From contig CACVCF010000146.1 of NCBI GenBank assembly GCA_902729415.1, positions 1 through 64,000 of the forward strand: a stretch of 64,000 bases of DNA, in the 5' to 3' direction. This document shows, in pieces, positions 1 through 9,101 of this stretch (position 1 is its first letter; every line of letters starts with the position of its first letter). This DNA is from Terasakiella magnetica (GTDB lineage: Bacteria > Pseudomonadota > Alphaproteobacteria > Rhodospirillales > Magnetospirillaceae). The notes beneath the pieces were generated by a model. The model was not told the origin of the DNA and did no database searches. It was given only the letters and a program-made list of their open reading frames with translations. The position numbers and the translations under genes are program-made.

Positions 1-184
1 GGCCGTCCCACCACAGCACCTTGATCAGATCGCCCCGCCGCCCCCGGAACACGAAAACCTGGCCGCCGAAGGGATCGCGAGACAGCTTCGCCTGCACCAG
101 CATCGCCAGCCCGTCAAAACCTTTGCGCATGTCAGTGTGCCCGGCAGCCAACCACACCCGCGTCGATGTCGGCGGCACGATCAT
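1..184 (-). CDS. tnpB: IS66 family accessory protein TnpB (Orf2), 3' end beyond the window
   Basis: Only the first ~61 residues are in the window; the gene runs off the left edge. It begins [20 protein letters not shown] and continues with DGLAMLVQ and [18 protein letters not shown], the conserved beginning of the IS66 Orf2/TnpB family. Its start overlaps the tnpA stop as ATGA (181-184), the usual translational coupling in IS66 elements. TnpB is needed for transposition but its biochemical role is unknown. The transposase TnpC would lie outside the window. Confidence 0.9.
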   Translation of the reverse strand, partial: MIVPPTSTRVWLAAGHTDMRKGFDGLAMLVQAKLSRDPFGGQVFVFRGRRGDLIKVLWWDG

Positions 185-567
185 CCCAGCGCCGCCAGTA
201 CCCGGCGTAACGGCTCGGTCGCCACCTCCGGCCCCACCCGGATCATCACGCCAGTGGGCAGCACGATTTCGATCCGCCCGCTATCGTCCGGCACCACAGC
301 CGGGGGCTCCGAAACCGCGATCGCCAGAAAACCACCATCAGCGATCCCAGTAGCGGCCGCCAGCAACTCCCGCCGCCAAGTGAACAACTGCTGTGGCGCG
401 ATCCCATGGCGCCGGGCCACGCTGGACACTGTCCGGCCCGGCATCGCCGACTCCGCCACCATCTGCTGCTTGTCCGCCGCACTCCAACGCCGACGGCGCT
501 GAACCGACGTGATCACCTCGACCTGGGTCATCGTGCCACGCATTAAAGTCACCATAATGCTTGGCAC
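181..567 (-). CDS. tnpA: IS66 family transposase accessory protein TnpA (Orf1)
   Basis: A small basic protein with a helix-turn-helix of the IS3/IS66 Orf1 type ([18 protein letters not shown], then [19 protein letters not shown]), followed by an acidic/hydrophobic tail typical of IS66 TnpA. It probably binds the element ends. The longest frame starts at 567, but an internal Met at MTQVEV (about codon 13) matches the usual IS66 start better, so the true start may be nearer 531. It is translationally coupled to tnpB. Confidence 0.85.
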   Translation of the reverse strand: MPSIMVTLMRGTMTQVEVITSVQRRRRWSAADKQQMVAESAMPGRTVSSVARRHGIAPQQLFTWRRELLAAATGIADGGFLAIAVSEPPAVVPDDSGRIEIVLPTGVMIRVGPEVATEPLRRVLAALG

Positions 568-589
568 TTGGCCTCAACTCGCCCCGCCG

Positions 590-617
590 CACAAGGCAGC
601 CGTCAGAGGACGGTTAC
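590..617 (-). repeat. Probable IS66 terminal inverted repeat (outer end)
   Basis: Read inward (minus strand) the sequence GTAACCGTCCTCTGACGG starts at 617 and lies just upstream of tnpA. IS66-family ends typically start GTAA followed by a G/C-rich 15-25 bp repeat, so this is the likely element end. The matching end and the 8-bp target duplication lie outside the window, so the boundary is inferred. Confidence 0.5.
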
Positions 618-659
618 AAAGAAACGGATGGCGGCTATTCTTCACCCAATTGCCCGACC

Positions 660-1274
660 CTAATCCAAGCGGAACCGGCACCAGTGGAATTTCTGCACCA
701 TTCCGCCGGGGGTGTGGTGATCCTCGTCTAGCTCCTCCTCCAGGCGGAAATCCGGGCCGAGCATGGCCGACAGGCTGGCGGAATCATGGCGGCAGACGGG
801 CAGGCCGGAACAGCGCTCCGGCCCATCGGGAGCAAAGGTGCCGAGGATGACCTGGGCCTCGGGGCCGAGCGCCCGGCGCATCACCGCCACATAGGCCGCC
901 TGCTGGGCGGGATCGGTCAGGAAGTGGAACACCGCCCGGTCGTGCCACAGGTCGAACAGGCCGGGGACGGGACGCCAGCTCAAGACATCGGACTCGATCC
1001 AGGCGACTTCGTCGCCCAGGGGGCCGAGGCGTTCGGCGGTATGCTGCAAGGCGGCCCCGGAGATGTCGAGCACCGCCACATGGATGAACCCGGCCTCCAC
1101 CAGCCGATCCACCAGGACCGAGGCACCGCCGCCCACGTCGATGATGGCCGCATCGCGCCGCAGGCCCGCGGCGCGGATAAGTGCCAGCGAGGCGGCGGGA
1201 TCGTCTTGATGCCAAGATACCGCCTCGGGAGCTTTGGTGGTCCAGACGGTTTGCCAGTGATCGCGTTGGGTCAT
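660..1274 (-). CDS. Class I SAM-dependent methyltransferase
   Basis: About 204 aa from the Met of MTQRDHWQTVW; a longer frame to 1319 exists but adds an unlikely extension. The SAM-binding fold is visible: motif I IIDVGGGASVLVDRL, the acidic end of strand 2 in VAVLDISGAAL, and motif post-I DLWHDRAVFHFL. The N-terminus (HWQTVWTTKAPEAVSWHQ) and the FHFL region resemble thiopurine-methyltransferase-like or tellurite-resistance-like small-molecule methyltransferases. The substrate is not deducible. It is divergent from the DAHP synthase gene across a 124-bp promoter gap. Confidence 0.85.
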   Translation of the reverse strand: MTQRDHWQTVWTTKAPEAVSWHQDDPAASLALIRAAGLRRDAAIIDVGGGASVLVDRLVEAGFIHVAVLDISGAALQHTAERLGPLGDEVAWIESDVLSWRPVPGLFDLWHDRAVFHFLTDPAQQAAYVAVMRRALGPEAQVILGTFAPDGPERCSGLPVCRHDSASLSAMLGPDFRLEEELDEDHHTPGGMVQKFHWCRFRLD

Positions 1275-1398
1275 GTTCCGGTCCGATGTGATACTTGGGT
1301 GGAGCATACACTGACACACTGGAAAAGTGCGCCCGGGAGTCGTATAGAAGCGGCGTCCATTTTTCGCTCATGCGAAATGTAGGGAGTACAGAGGTTCC

Positions 1399-2784
1399 AT
1401 GTCCGAGTCCTGGTCGCCGACGAGCTGGCGCGCAAAGCCGATCCATCAGGCCCCCACCTATCCCGATCTCACCAAGCTGGAGGAGACCGAGGAAACCCTG
1501 CGGAATTTTCCGCCGCTGGTGTTCGCCGGTGAGGCGCGGCGCCTGAAGGCGACCCTGGCCGAGGTGGCCGACGGCAAGGCGTTTCTGCTCCAGGGCGGCG
1601 ATTGCGCCGAAAGCTTCTCCGAGTTCCGCGCCAACAATATCCGCGACACCTTCCGGGTGCTGTTACAGATGGCGGTGGTGCTGACCTATGGCGCAGCCAT
1701 GCCGGTGGTCAAGGTCGGCCGCATGGCCGGGCAGTTCGCCAAGCCGCGCTCGGCCGATACCGAGACCATCGATGGCGTGACCCTGCCCAGCTATCGCGGC
1801 GACAACGTCAACGGCATCGACTTCACCGCCGAGGCCCGGGTGCCCGACCCCGAGCGTCTGGTGCGCTCCTACAATCAGTCGGCGGCGACGCTGAACCTGC
1901 TGCGCGCCTTCGCCCAGGGCGGCTATGCCGACCTGCACAAGGTGCATCAGTGGACTCTGGGCTTTGTCGAAGGCACGCTTCAAGCCTCGCGCTATCAGGA
2001 TCTGTGCAGCCGTCTGGACGAGACCCTGGCCTTCATGGAGGCCTGCGGCCTGACCTCCGATACCGCGCCCCAGATCCGCGAGACCGATTTCTTCACCTCG
2101 CACGAGGCGTTGCTGCTGCAATACGAGCAGGCGCTGACCCGCGTGGATTCCACCTCTGGCGACTGGTACGACTGTTCCGCCCATATGCTGTGGATCGGCG
2201 AGCGCACCCGCCAGCTGGATTGCGCCCATGTGGAATTCCTGCGCGGCGTCAAGAATCCGCTGGGCTTCAAGGCCGGTCCGGGCATGAGCGCCGACGATCT
2301 GCTGCGTCTGATCGACCGCCTCAATCCCGACAACGAATCGGGCCGTATCACCGTCATCACCCGCATGGGCGCCGAGCAGGTCGAGGCCAAGCTGCCCGGT
2401 CTGATTCGCGCCGTCCGCCGGGAAGGCCGTTCGGTGGTGTGGTCGTGCGATCCCATGCACGCCAACACCGTCAAGGCGGCTGGCGGCTACAAGACCCGTC
2501 CGTTCGACGCCATTCTGGCCGAGGTGCGCGCCTTCTTCGCGGTGCATAAGGCCGAGGGCTCCCATGCCGGCGGCGTCCATTTCGAGATGACCGGCCAGGA
2601 CGTCACCGAATGCGTCGGCGGCGCCCAGGCCATCACCGAGGATATTCTGGGCGACCGCTATCACACCGCCTGCGACCCTCGCCTTAATGCCACCCAGTCT
2701 CTGGAACTGGCGTTCCTGATCGCCGAACAGCTGAAGGACGAGCGGGCCCAGGTTCGCGCCAAGGCAAGGGCTGCCGCCCGTTAA
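1399..2784 (+). CDS. 3-deoxy-7-phosphoheptulonate (DAHP) synthase, class II
   Basis: A 461-residue enzyme condensing phosphoenolpyruvate and erythrose-4-phosphate, the first step of the shikimate pathway. The class II (plant/AroG-Mtb type) signature is seen in [46 protein letters not shown] and [18 protein letters not shown], spread over the whole length. A purine-rich stretch (AGGGAG and AGAGG) lies before the ATG at 1399. It is a single gene followed by several small hairpins. Length and motifs fit the family closely. Confidence 0.97.
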   Translation: MSESWSPTSWRAKPIHQAPTYPDLTKLEETEETLRNFPPLVFAGEARRLKATLAEVADGKAFLLQGGDCAESFSEFRANNIRDTFRVLLQMAVVLTYGAAMPVVKVGRMAGQFAKPRSADTETIDGVTLPSYRGDNVNGIDFTAEARVPDPERLVRSYNQSAATLNLLRAFAQGGYADLHKVHQWTLGFVEGTLQASRYQDLCSRLDETLAFMEACGLTSDTAPQIRETDFFTSHEALLLQYEQALTRVDSTSGDWYDCSAHMLWIGERTRQLDCAHVEFLRGVKNPLGFKAGPGMSADDLLRLIDRLNPDNESGRITVITRMGAEQVEAKLPGLIRAVRREGRSVVWSCDPMHANTVKAAGGYKTRPFDAILAEVRAFFAVHKAEGSHAGGVHFEMTGQDVTECVGGAQAITEDILGDRYHTACDPRLNATQSLELAFLIAEQLKDERAQVRAKARAAAR

Positions 2785-3001
2785 GACGAGCGGCAGTTGA
2801 TTGCTGGCTAACCCGGTTCGCCTGGGTTAATCTCGCCTCTTAGAGCGCGATGACAAGAGATCGACGCAGCCTCGCGCCGACCTCTTGTCTCTCATCGCCC
2901 TCTAACGTGTTGATTAGAGACGGATTCAGTTTTTTGGCCGAATCGCTCTGCGATTCAATCTTAAAGCATCCGGCTCTAGGGGCGGCTTTGGGGGACGAGC
3001 C
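2785..3001. repeat. Intergenic cluster of small inverted repeats
   Basis: Four hairpins are packed into about 150 bp: TAACCC...GGGTTA (2809-2829); an imperfect long arm pair with GACAAGAG/CTCTTGTC at its core (2842-2903); TCTAA...TTAGA (2901-2918); and GAATCG...CGATTC (2940-2956). The first could help terminate the DAHP synthase transcript; the whole resembles a REP-like intergenic element. No gene is seen here. Confidence 0.5.
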
Positions 3002-4699
3002 ATGGGGGGACGCTACGGGATTTTGGTAAAGCTGCTATCGACGGCGGTGCTGGCCTTGCTTGGCTTTGCCGTTCTGTCGTATGTGGCCCTGGGACAACTC
3101 AGGCAATCCATGATGGAAGACCGCATCGCTCGGGTGAAGGCGGTGTCGGAGGTGGCACGCAGTGTCGTCAAGTCCATCTACGACCGCAGCAAAGCGGGAG
3201 AGTTCGACGAAGCTACCGCCAAGGCCCAGGCCTTGGACCTGCTGCGCAACGCCCGTTATCTGGGTGACGAATACATCTTCATCTACGCCAATGACGGCAC
3301 CGCCCAGCTGGTGCCGCCCAAGCCCGAGCGCGAAGGCAAGAACTTCCTTGCCAGCGTCGATGCCGATGGCACCGCCTTTATCCGGATGATGATCGACGGC
3401 GCCAAGACCGGCGGCGCCAGTGTCTTTTATAAATTCCCCCGCCCCAATTCGGAGCAGCCCATCGCCAAGGTATCGTATGGCCTGGGCTTCGAGCCCTGGG
3501 GCTGGATGATCGGCACCGGCCTTTATCTCGACGATATCGATGCCGAGTTCCGCGCCACCGCGTGGCGGTTCTCGCTGATCGCCCTGATGGTGATGCTGGC
3601 GGCCTTGGGGCTGGTGGTGGTGTTGGCCCGCAATATTTCGGTGCCGCTGGGCAAACTGGCGCGGGTGGCGGAAAAGTTAGGGCAGCACGATTACTCGATC
3701 CAGGTTGAAGCGACGCCCCGCACCGACGAGATCGGCACTTTGACGCGGGCCATTGCGATTTTGCGCGACGAGGCCGCCCAGGCCGACGAAGCCCGGGCCG
3801 CACAGCAGGAAACCTACAAACTGGCATCGGCGCAGCGGCGTGAGGCTCGGCTTAAACTGGCCGACGACGTCGAAGCCTCGATCCAGCGGGTCAGTGCCGT
3901 GGTGGTCGAAGCCGTGGCCGAGATGGAAGACGCGGCCAAAACCGTGTCCGGTTCGGTGGAAAGCGCGGGAGAGCAGGCCGGCAGCGTTGTTTCGGTGGCC
4001 GAACAGGCGTCTTCCAACGTGGCCACCGTCGCCAATGCGGCGGGCGAACTGTCGTCCTCGATCCACGAGATCGCCAGTCAGGTCCACAAATCCACCAGCA
4101 TCTCCAGTCAGGCGGTGGGTGAGGCCGAGCGCACCAATACCCTGATCCTCAGTCTGGCCGAGGCTGCCGGGCGCATCGGTGAAGTGGTGACGCTGATCAA
4201 CGATATCGCGTCCCAGACCAATCTGTTGGCCTTGAACGCCACCATCGAGGCGGCACGGGCAGGCGATGCCGGTAAGGGCTTCGCCGTGGTCGCCAACGAG
4301 GTCAAGACCCTGGCCAATCAGACCGCCAGGGCCACCGAGGAGATTTCCACCCAGATCGGCACCGTCCAGACCCGGACCGGCGAGGCGGTCAACGCCATCC
4401 GTGGCATCACCAGCACCATCGGCACCTTGAACGAGATCGCCTCGGCCATTGCCGCCGCGGTGGAGGAGCAGGGCGCCGCCACCGCCGAGATCGCCCGCAA
4501 CGTCCAGGAGGCGGCGGCGGGAACCCAGGAGGTCACCAGTACTCTCGGCCTGTTGTCGGCGGCCACCGCCGAAGCGGGCAGCAGCGCTAACGTGGTGCTG
4601 GAGATCGCCCACCGCCTGACCAGTGTGGCGGGAAATCTGGAAAGTGAAGTTCACACCTTCATGGACTCGGTCCGTAACGACAGGGGGGCGGGGGGATAA
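3002..4699 (+). CDS. Methyl-accepting chemotaxis protein with periplasmic Cache domain
   Basis: A 565-aa chemoreceptor. An N-terminal membrane helix (residues ~8-30) precedes a periplasmic single Cache domain with the hallmark [10 protein letters not shown] and [18 protein letters not shown] second membrane helix (~190-212), a HAMP domain ([17 protein letters not shown]) and the signalling coiled coil follow, with the conserved hairpin tip [20 protein letters not shown] (split by the usual MCP spacing). Cache domains bind small organic ligands; the ligand is unknown. No che genes are adjacent. The start codon at 3002 is preceded by a GGGGGACGAG stretch. Confidence 0.95.
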   Translation: MGGRYGILVKLLSTAVLALLGFAVLSYVALGQLRQSMMEDRIARVKAVSEVARSVVKSIYDRSKAGEFDEATAKAQALDLLRNARYLGDEYIFIYANDGTAQLVPPKPEREGKNFLASVDADGTAFIRMMIDGAKTGGASVFYKFPRPNSEQPIAKVSYGLGFEPWGWMIGTGLYLDDIDAEFRATAWRFSLIALMVMLAALGLVVVLARNISVPLGKLARVAEKLGQHDYSIQVEATPRTDEIGTLTRAIAILRDEAAQADEARAAQQETYKLASAQRREARLKLADDVEASIQRVSAVVVEAVAEMEDAAKTVSGSVESAGEQAGSVVSVAEQASSNVATVANAAGELSSSIHEIASQVHKSTSISSQAVGEAERTNTLILSLAEAAGRIGEVVTLINDIASQTNLLALNATIEAARAGDAGKGFAVVANEVKTLANQTARATEEISTQIGTVQTRTGEAVNAIRGITSTIGTLNEIASAIAAAVEEQGAATAEIARNVQEAAAGTQEVTSTLGLLSAATAEAGSSANVVLEIAHRLTSVAGNLESEVHTFMDSVRNDRGAGG

Positions 4700-4770
4700 A
4701 CCGGGCCGCCGAAGCCTTTCTGGCCGAGGTCGCGCTTCGGGGGCCTGCTGCCCTGGTTGCTAACGCTCCG

Positions 4771-5781
4771 GTGGCGATGACGGCGTTGCAGGTGGATGAG
4801 CATGTGCTGCCGGTCACCGTCACCACGCCTCCCACCGACCCGGCCGCTCCGCTGGCCTGGACGGTGTCGCTGCGCACCGCCTATGGCCCCTATGCCGCCG
4901 AAGAGCTGAAGACCCTGCCCCTGGCGGGGCTGCGGCCCCCGCTGACCGTGGTGGTGGGCGCAATCGACGGCGCCTTGCGCCTGGCGGGTTTGGACCACCT
5001 TGTCTGCGTCAACAACTGGATGCTGTCCACCAATCTGCTGCCTGCCTGGGGCGGCCAGGGCGCGGAGGCGATGACGCGGGCGCTGGTGCACGATTATCCC
5101 GGCCATTTCCTTGCGGTCCGCTCCCTCAACCGGCGCCACCATGGTCGAGTGCTGGAGTGTTTGCACGATCTGGGCTGGAGCCTCCTGCCCGCGCGTCAGG
5201 TCTGGATCGCCGAACCGGACCACAATCCCACCCGCGACCAGGACAATGACGCCCGCCTGTTGCGCAAGACCACGCTTGGACGGGTGATGGGGGCGGCGTT
5301 CTCGGACGATGACTGGCGGCGGACGGCGGATCTTTACGCCCAGCTTTATCTCCATAAATACTCCCGCCTCAATCCGGTGTTCACGCCCCGCTTCCTGCGC
5401 TGGGCCTCGGAGAACGGCTTCATGCGGGTGGAGGGGGTCCGCCAGGACGGCGGCCCATTGCTGGGAGTGGTCGGCACCATCGCCGCCGGAGCGGTGATGA
5501 CCACGCCGCTGGTGGGCTATGATACCGCCCAGCCCCAACGCCTGGGGCTATATCGTCTGCTCACTGCTTTGGCCTTCGAGGAAATGCGCCGCACCGGCCG
5601 CAGCTTCAATCTCAGCGCCGGAGTCGGGGGCTTCAAGCGCAATCGCGGCGCCTGCCCGGAGATCGAATACACCGCGTTATGGCACCGCCACCTTCCCTGG
5701 ACGCGCCGTGCGCCGGTGCTGGCCTTGGCAGCACTGTTGGAGCGGGTGGGCGTGCCGTTGATGAGGCGTTACGATCTCTAG
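4771..5781 (+). CDS. GNAT/FemX-like acyltransferase family protein, function unknown
   Basis: The 336-aa frame starts at GTG 4771 (or ATG 4777). The frame stays open upstream to 4678 with plausible coding sequence, so the start is uncertain. The pattern is that of a GNAT-fold peptidogalycan/BioF2-like protein: ARLLRKTTLGRVMG, YAQLYLHKYSRLNPVFTPRF and a late substrate-cleft segment QRLGLYRLLTALAFEEM followed by GGFKRNRGACPEIEYTALWHRHL. It ends 120 bp from the convergent lipid operon, so it may be functionally related, but that is only positional. No catalytic residue can be named. Confidence 0.65.
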   Translation: MAMTALQVDEHVLPVTVTTPPTDPAAPLAWTVSLRTAYGPYAAEELKTLPLAGLRPPLTVVVGAIDGALRLAGLDHLVCVNNWMLSTNLLPAWGGQGAEAMTRALVHDYPGHFLAVRSLNRRHHGRVLECLHDLGWSLLPARQVWIAEPDHNPTRDQDNDARLLRKTTLGRVMGAAFSDDDWRRTADLYAQLYLHKYSRLNPVFTPRFLRWASENGFMRVEGVRQDGGPLLGVVGTIAAGAVMTTPLVGYDTAQPQRLGLYRLLTALAFEEMRRTGRSFNLSAGVGGFKRNRGACPEIEYTALWHRHLPWTRRAPVLALAALLERVGVPLMRRYDL

Positions 5782-5824
5782 TTTTATGTTAACCCCTCGC
5801 CGGGCGCGTCCCTCTGGCCGCTTG

Positions 5825-5880
5825 GCCGCCACCTCAATGGCGGCTGGTCGCGCCGCACGTCATTCGGTATACGCTGCTCG
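5825..5880. terminator. Hairpins between convergent genes
   Basis: GCCGCCA (5825-5831) pairs with TGGCGGC (5838-5844) around a 6-nt loop, and ATTCGGT near 5863 can pair with ACCGAAT near 5896. They lie between two convergent transcription units. There is no long T-tract, so intrinsic termination is only possible. Confidence 0.35.
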
Positions 5881-5901
5881 AAGACCGACCGCCTGACCGA
5901 A

Positions 5902-7050
5902 TCAAAGAGTCTCGCCGTTCCATTCCAGATCGGCGGTGGTGGCGGCCAACGGCGAACAGCCCAGACGCACCGCCCGGACCAATCCTTCCGCCAGAGCCAA
6001 CCCTTGCGTGACGGCGGGCCACGGGTCGCCCGGCCGCGCCATCACATCTTCGGCCTGGCGCCAATCCCGCCAAGCCTCGGTCAAGCAGCCCGTCATGGCG
6101 GCGCGCGGCAGGCCGAACAGCAGCATGGCCAACCCCACCATGCGGCCGCAGGAATCGCCGGGCTGATGCCGTCCGTTTCCCGCAAAGGCGTCGGGCAGGC
6201 CGTCGCCGGGGCGGAACAGATGAATGCCGCTGGTGGCGCGGGGGTTGCACTCGATCACCGACCAGCCCTGCGCCGGGCTGTGGATCAGGTCGAAGGCGAA
6301 CTGGCCGTCGAGGGCATGGCGCCGGGCGAAACCGGCGGCGAAAGCCTCGGCCTCGGGCTCGTTCACCGGCTGGAACAAGATGCTGGCGCCGGTTCCCACC
6401 CGATGCCGGGGCTCGTAGGCGGCAAAGGCGGTCAAACGCCCCGCCTGGGCGATGGCATAGGTGCAGACTTCTCTGCCTGGGACGAAGCGCTGCACCGCCC
6501 AAGGGTCGGAGGCACTGGGGCAAACACGCGCCACGGCTGGGGCCTCGGGGCGAATCAGGGTGCGGCAGGCAAAGCGCGAGAAGGCGGGTTTCAACACCAC
6601 GTTGCGTCCCAGATGGCCGAGAGCCCGGTACAGCCCGTCCCGATCTTCGACCCGGATGGTTTCCGGCACCGCGATGCCCAATCCCGTGGCGGCTGCGGCC
6701 AAGGCGGTCTTGTCGTGCAGGCGGGCCAGGGTAGTGAAATCGGGGCAGGCCACCCGGCACAGCCGCGACAGCGCATCGCGGTGGCGGGCGATGAAAAACA
6801 CCTCCTCGCAGGTGGGGATCAGCAAATCCACCCCTTCGTCACGGATGATTGCGGCCAATTGGGCGGCATAGGCGTGATGGTCGGCCTTGGCCGGGAGCAG
6901 GTGGTAATGACGCTCTAAAGCCCGCGACCACCGCCCCACCGGAAAGCGCAGGGAATCGGCGCCGATCACCCGCCAGCCCGCGGCGGCGAACAGCCGCGCC
7001 AGATCAAGGGCGGCGGGCGCGCGGGTGCCGGTGATGAGAGCTGTCTTCAT
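5902..7050 (-). CDS. ATP-grasp domain ligase (lipid operon, last gene)
   Basis: About 382 aa from MKTALITGTRAPAALD, chosen because it overlaps the upstream stop as ATGA; the open frame extends further upstream but only inside the neighbour. The N-terminal Rossmann-like preATP domain is followed by an ATP-grasp core: LHDKTALAAAA, NVVLKPAFSRF (ATP-binding Lys), AVQRFVPGREVCTYA and the metal-binding SVIECNPRATSGIHLF. ATP-grasp enzymes join a carboxylate to an amine or thiol through an acylphosphate. Similar proteins are often labelled carbamoyl-phosphate-synthase-like. Its carboxylate substrate may be the product of the neighbouring acyl-activating enzymes; that is inference. Confidence 0.85.
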   Translation of the reverse strand: MKTALITGTRAPAALDLARLFAAAGWRVIGADSLRFPVGRWSRALERHYHLLPAKADHHAYAAQLAAIIRDEGVDLLIPTCEEVFFIARHRDALSRLCRVACPDFTTLARLHDKTALAAAATGLGIAVPETIRVEDRDGLYRALGHLGRNVVLKPAFSRFACRTLIRPEAPAVARVCPSASDPWAVQRFVPGREVCTYAIAQAGRLTAFAAYEPRHRVGTGASILFQPVNEPEAEAFAAGFARRHALDGQFAFDLIHSPAQGWSVIECNPRATSGIHLFRPGDGLPDAFAGNGRHQPGDSCGRMVGLAMLLFGLPRAAMTGCLTEAWRDWRQAEDVMARPGDPWPAVTQGLALAEGLVRAVRLGCSPLAATTADLEWNGETL

Positions 7051-8321
7051 GGCAGTCCGAACCCGCGCCGCACCCGGCGCAGCTTCAAGGCGTGGTCGGT
7101 GGGGGGCTGATAGGCGGTGAAGGCGATTTCGGGCTCGTCGGCTCCCAGGCGGCGGACGGCGTGGCACAAAGCCGCCCGCACCGCCGAAATCTGGTCCGGC
7201 GGCACGTCGCCCGCCAGGGCCACGGCCAGATGGCCGGGATCGGGCTGGACGGCCTGAAAATCGCTGGCGGCGGGGGCGGCGTCCAAGATGGTGGCGCGGA
7301 CATCGTCGGGAAACATCAGCGCCAGACCATCTTCGGCCTTGGAAAAGGCCAGGATGTCGTCGCGGCGGCCCTCGATCCGCTCCAGGGCGGTGAGCGGCGA
7401 ACCGCAGGGGCAGGGGACTGCGCGCTCGATCAGCACATCGTTCATGCGATAGCGCACCATGGCCTGGGTACGGCGGCTGAAATCGGTGATCAGGGGATTG
7501 AAGGCGCGGCGGCCGCGGTCGATCCACTCCTTCTCCACCAGCACGCAGTCTTCGTTGAGGTGAAGGGTGCCGTGGGCGCAGGTGATACCGAGAAAGCCCT
7601 CGGTACACTGATAGATCTGATGCACCGGCCCGCCCCAGGCCTGGGCGATGACGGCGGCTTCGGCGGGGTCCAGCACTTCGGCCACCGAGAACACCCGTTC
7701 CGGTGCGATTCCAAGCCCGGCGCGGGCCAGATAGGCCAGGACATGGGCGGGGGCCACCAGCACGGTGGGATCAAAGGCCGCCAGTCCGGCCAGATGACAG
7801 TCAAGGCCTTGGGTCAGGTCGAAAAAGTCGAAGACGATGCGGCCCGACTGGCTGGTGGTGGTGTAAAGCCTGCTGTTGGCCGCCAGCACCAGGGCGATGC
7901 GGTGGCGGCGGGCCAGCCCCCCCGGCGGCAGCGCCTTGGCCAGGATGGTTCCGGCCCAGCGCTGGCGTTCAGCCGCATCCACCAGAAAGATGCCGCGATT
8001 ACCGCTGGTGCCCGACGACATGCCGATGGTGACGCCGGCGACCTCGGCTCCCTGCCGCGCCAGGGGCAGCGCCTCGTCATGACTGATTCCCAAACGGTTG
8101 AGCCCGGCGAAATGGTGGCGGACGAAGGCTTTGTCGGCGATGGGGAAATCTTTCAGCGGCGCCAGGGCGAGGGGGCGGTACAGCGGTAGATGGGCCAACA
8201 CTTCGCGGCGGAAGTCTTGCATGCGCCGCCGCTGCCATGCCTCCAGGGCGGCCCGGCCGGCAAAACGCCGCAGCCAGCGGGCGGCGATGAAATGGCGCAA
8301 GATGGAGAGGCGGGCGAACAT
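7047..8321 (-). CDS. F390 synthetase/phenylacetyl-CoA-ligase-like adenylate-forming enzyme
   Basis: A 424-aa protein of the CapK/F390-synthetase-like branch of the acyl-adenylate superfamily. Seen: the P-loop-like VTIGMSSGTSGNRGIFLV, YQCTEGFLGITC at the A5 position, and VRYRMNDVLIE followed by a CPCG pair and LERIEGRRDDIL near the C-terminal hinge. Such enzymes activate a carboxylate with ATP. The gene is coupled to the ATP-grasp gene by ATGA (7047-7050) and lies 3 bp after the MBL stop region. The substrate is unknown, probably an acyl or aryl acid from the same operon. Confidence 0.85.
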   Translation of the reverse strand: MFARLSILRHFIAARWLRRFAGRAALEAWQRRRMQDFRREVLAHLPLYRPLALAPLKDFPIADKAFVRHHFAGLNRLGISHDEALPLARQGAEVAGVTIGMSSGTSGNRGIFLVDAAERQRWAGTILAKALPPGGLARRHRIALVLAANSRLYTTTSQSGRIVFDFFDLTQGLDCHLAGLAAFDPTVLVAPAHVLAYLARAGLGIAPERVFSVAEVLDPAEAAVIAQAWGGPVHQIYQCTEGFLGITCAHGTLHLNEDCVLVEKEWIDRGRRAFNPLITDFSRRTQAMVRYRMNDVLIERAVPCPCGSPLTALERIEGRRDDILAFSKAEDGLALMFPDDVRATILDAAPAASDFQAVQPDPGHLAVALAGDVPPDQISAVRAALCHAVRRLGADEPEIAFTAYQPPTDHALKLRRVRRGFGLP

Positions 8322-8324
8322 CCT

Positions 8325-9101
8325 TTACGCTCCCGCATCGTGGGTGGGGATGATCTCGAGATCGGGCTCGGCCTGCTTCCAGGCCCGCAGACGGTCAAGG
8401 GTCGCCAGATAGGCGGTGCGGTCGTGGTGAACCAGCATAGCCAGAGGATGAGGCAAGACGCCGTCTTCCAGACTGGTCCGCCGCCACAGGGCATCGGCGG
8501 CCAGCAGCACCCGCGGGCCGCCGTCGCGCCGGGCCAGAAGGCCCAATTGGCCAGGGACATGGCCGGGCAGCGGGACCAGACTCAAGGTTTCGTCTCCAGC
8601 TTCCAGACGAAAATGTCCCTGACCGTCTTGGGGCAGGTCTTCGGCGAAGGTGACGCGGTCGGTGAAATCCGCCGGGATCAGATCGGCCAGGAAGCCGCGC
8701 CGCAATCCGGCCAATCCCCGCCGTCCCCGGACCCACTCCCAGGCTTGGCGGGAACAGACCAGACGCGCCTGGGGGAAATCCGGCAAGCCGCCGATATGAT
8801 CGGGGTGGAAGTGGGAGATGACGATGGTGGTGGGGGTCTCCTTGCGTTCGGCCATCTGCGCCGCCGCGTCCCGGCCCAGGGTGATGGGCAGCAGACGGCG
8901 GTAGAGCTGGAAGGGAAATCCCGCCATGGCCGCCATCACGTGGCGGGAATAACCGCAATCGAACAGCAGGGCGCCGCCGCCTTGGGGCCGGATCAGGGCG
9001 AAGGCGGCGGCGAAGGCGGCGGGGCGCCAGGGTGAGGCGCGGTGGGCCATGACCTCCAGATTGGTGCAATGCCCGGCGGTGAGAATTTCAATCCGAGCCA
9101 T
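8325..9101 (-). CDS. MBL-fold metallo-hydrolase
   Basis: 258 aa from MARIEILTAGHC; the start at 9101 gives a 14-bp overlap with the upstream reductase, in line with the operon. The metal site is intact: HFHPDH (residues 97-102), later PGHVPGQ and AADALW supply the further His and Asp. The family hydrolyses lactones, thioesters and other esters. The position beside a condensing enzyme and a reductase suggests a hydrolase for an acyl-thioester or lactone intermediate, perhaps taking the place of an alpha/beta hydrolase such as OleB. That role is inference. Confidence 0.88.
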   Translation of the reverse strand: MARIEILTAGHCTNLEVMAHRASPWRPAAFAAAFALIRPQGGGALLFDCGYSRHVMAAMAGFPFQLYRRLLPITLGRDAAAQMAERKETPTTIVISHFHPDHIGGLPDFPQARLVCSRQAWEWVRGRRGLAGLRRGFLADLIPADFTDRVTFAEDLPQDGQGHFRLEAGDETLSLVPLPGHVPGQLGLLARRDGGPRVLLAADALWRRTSLEDGVLPHPLAMLVHHDRTAYLATLDRLRAWKQAEPDLEIIPTHDAGA

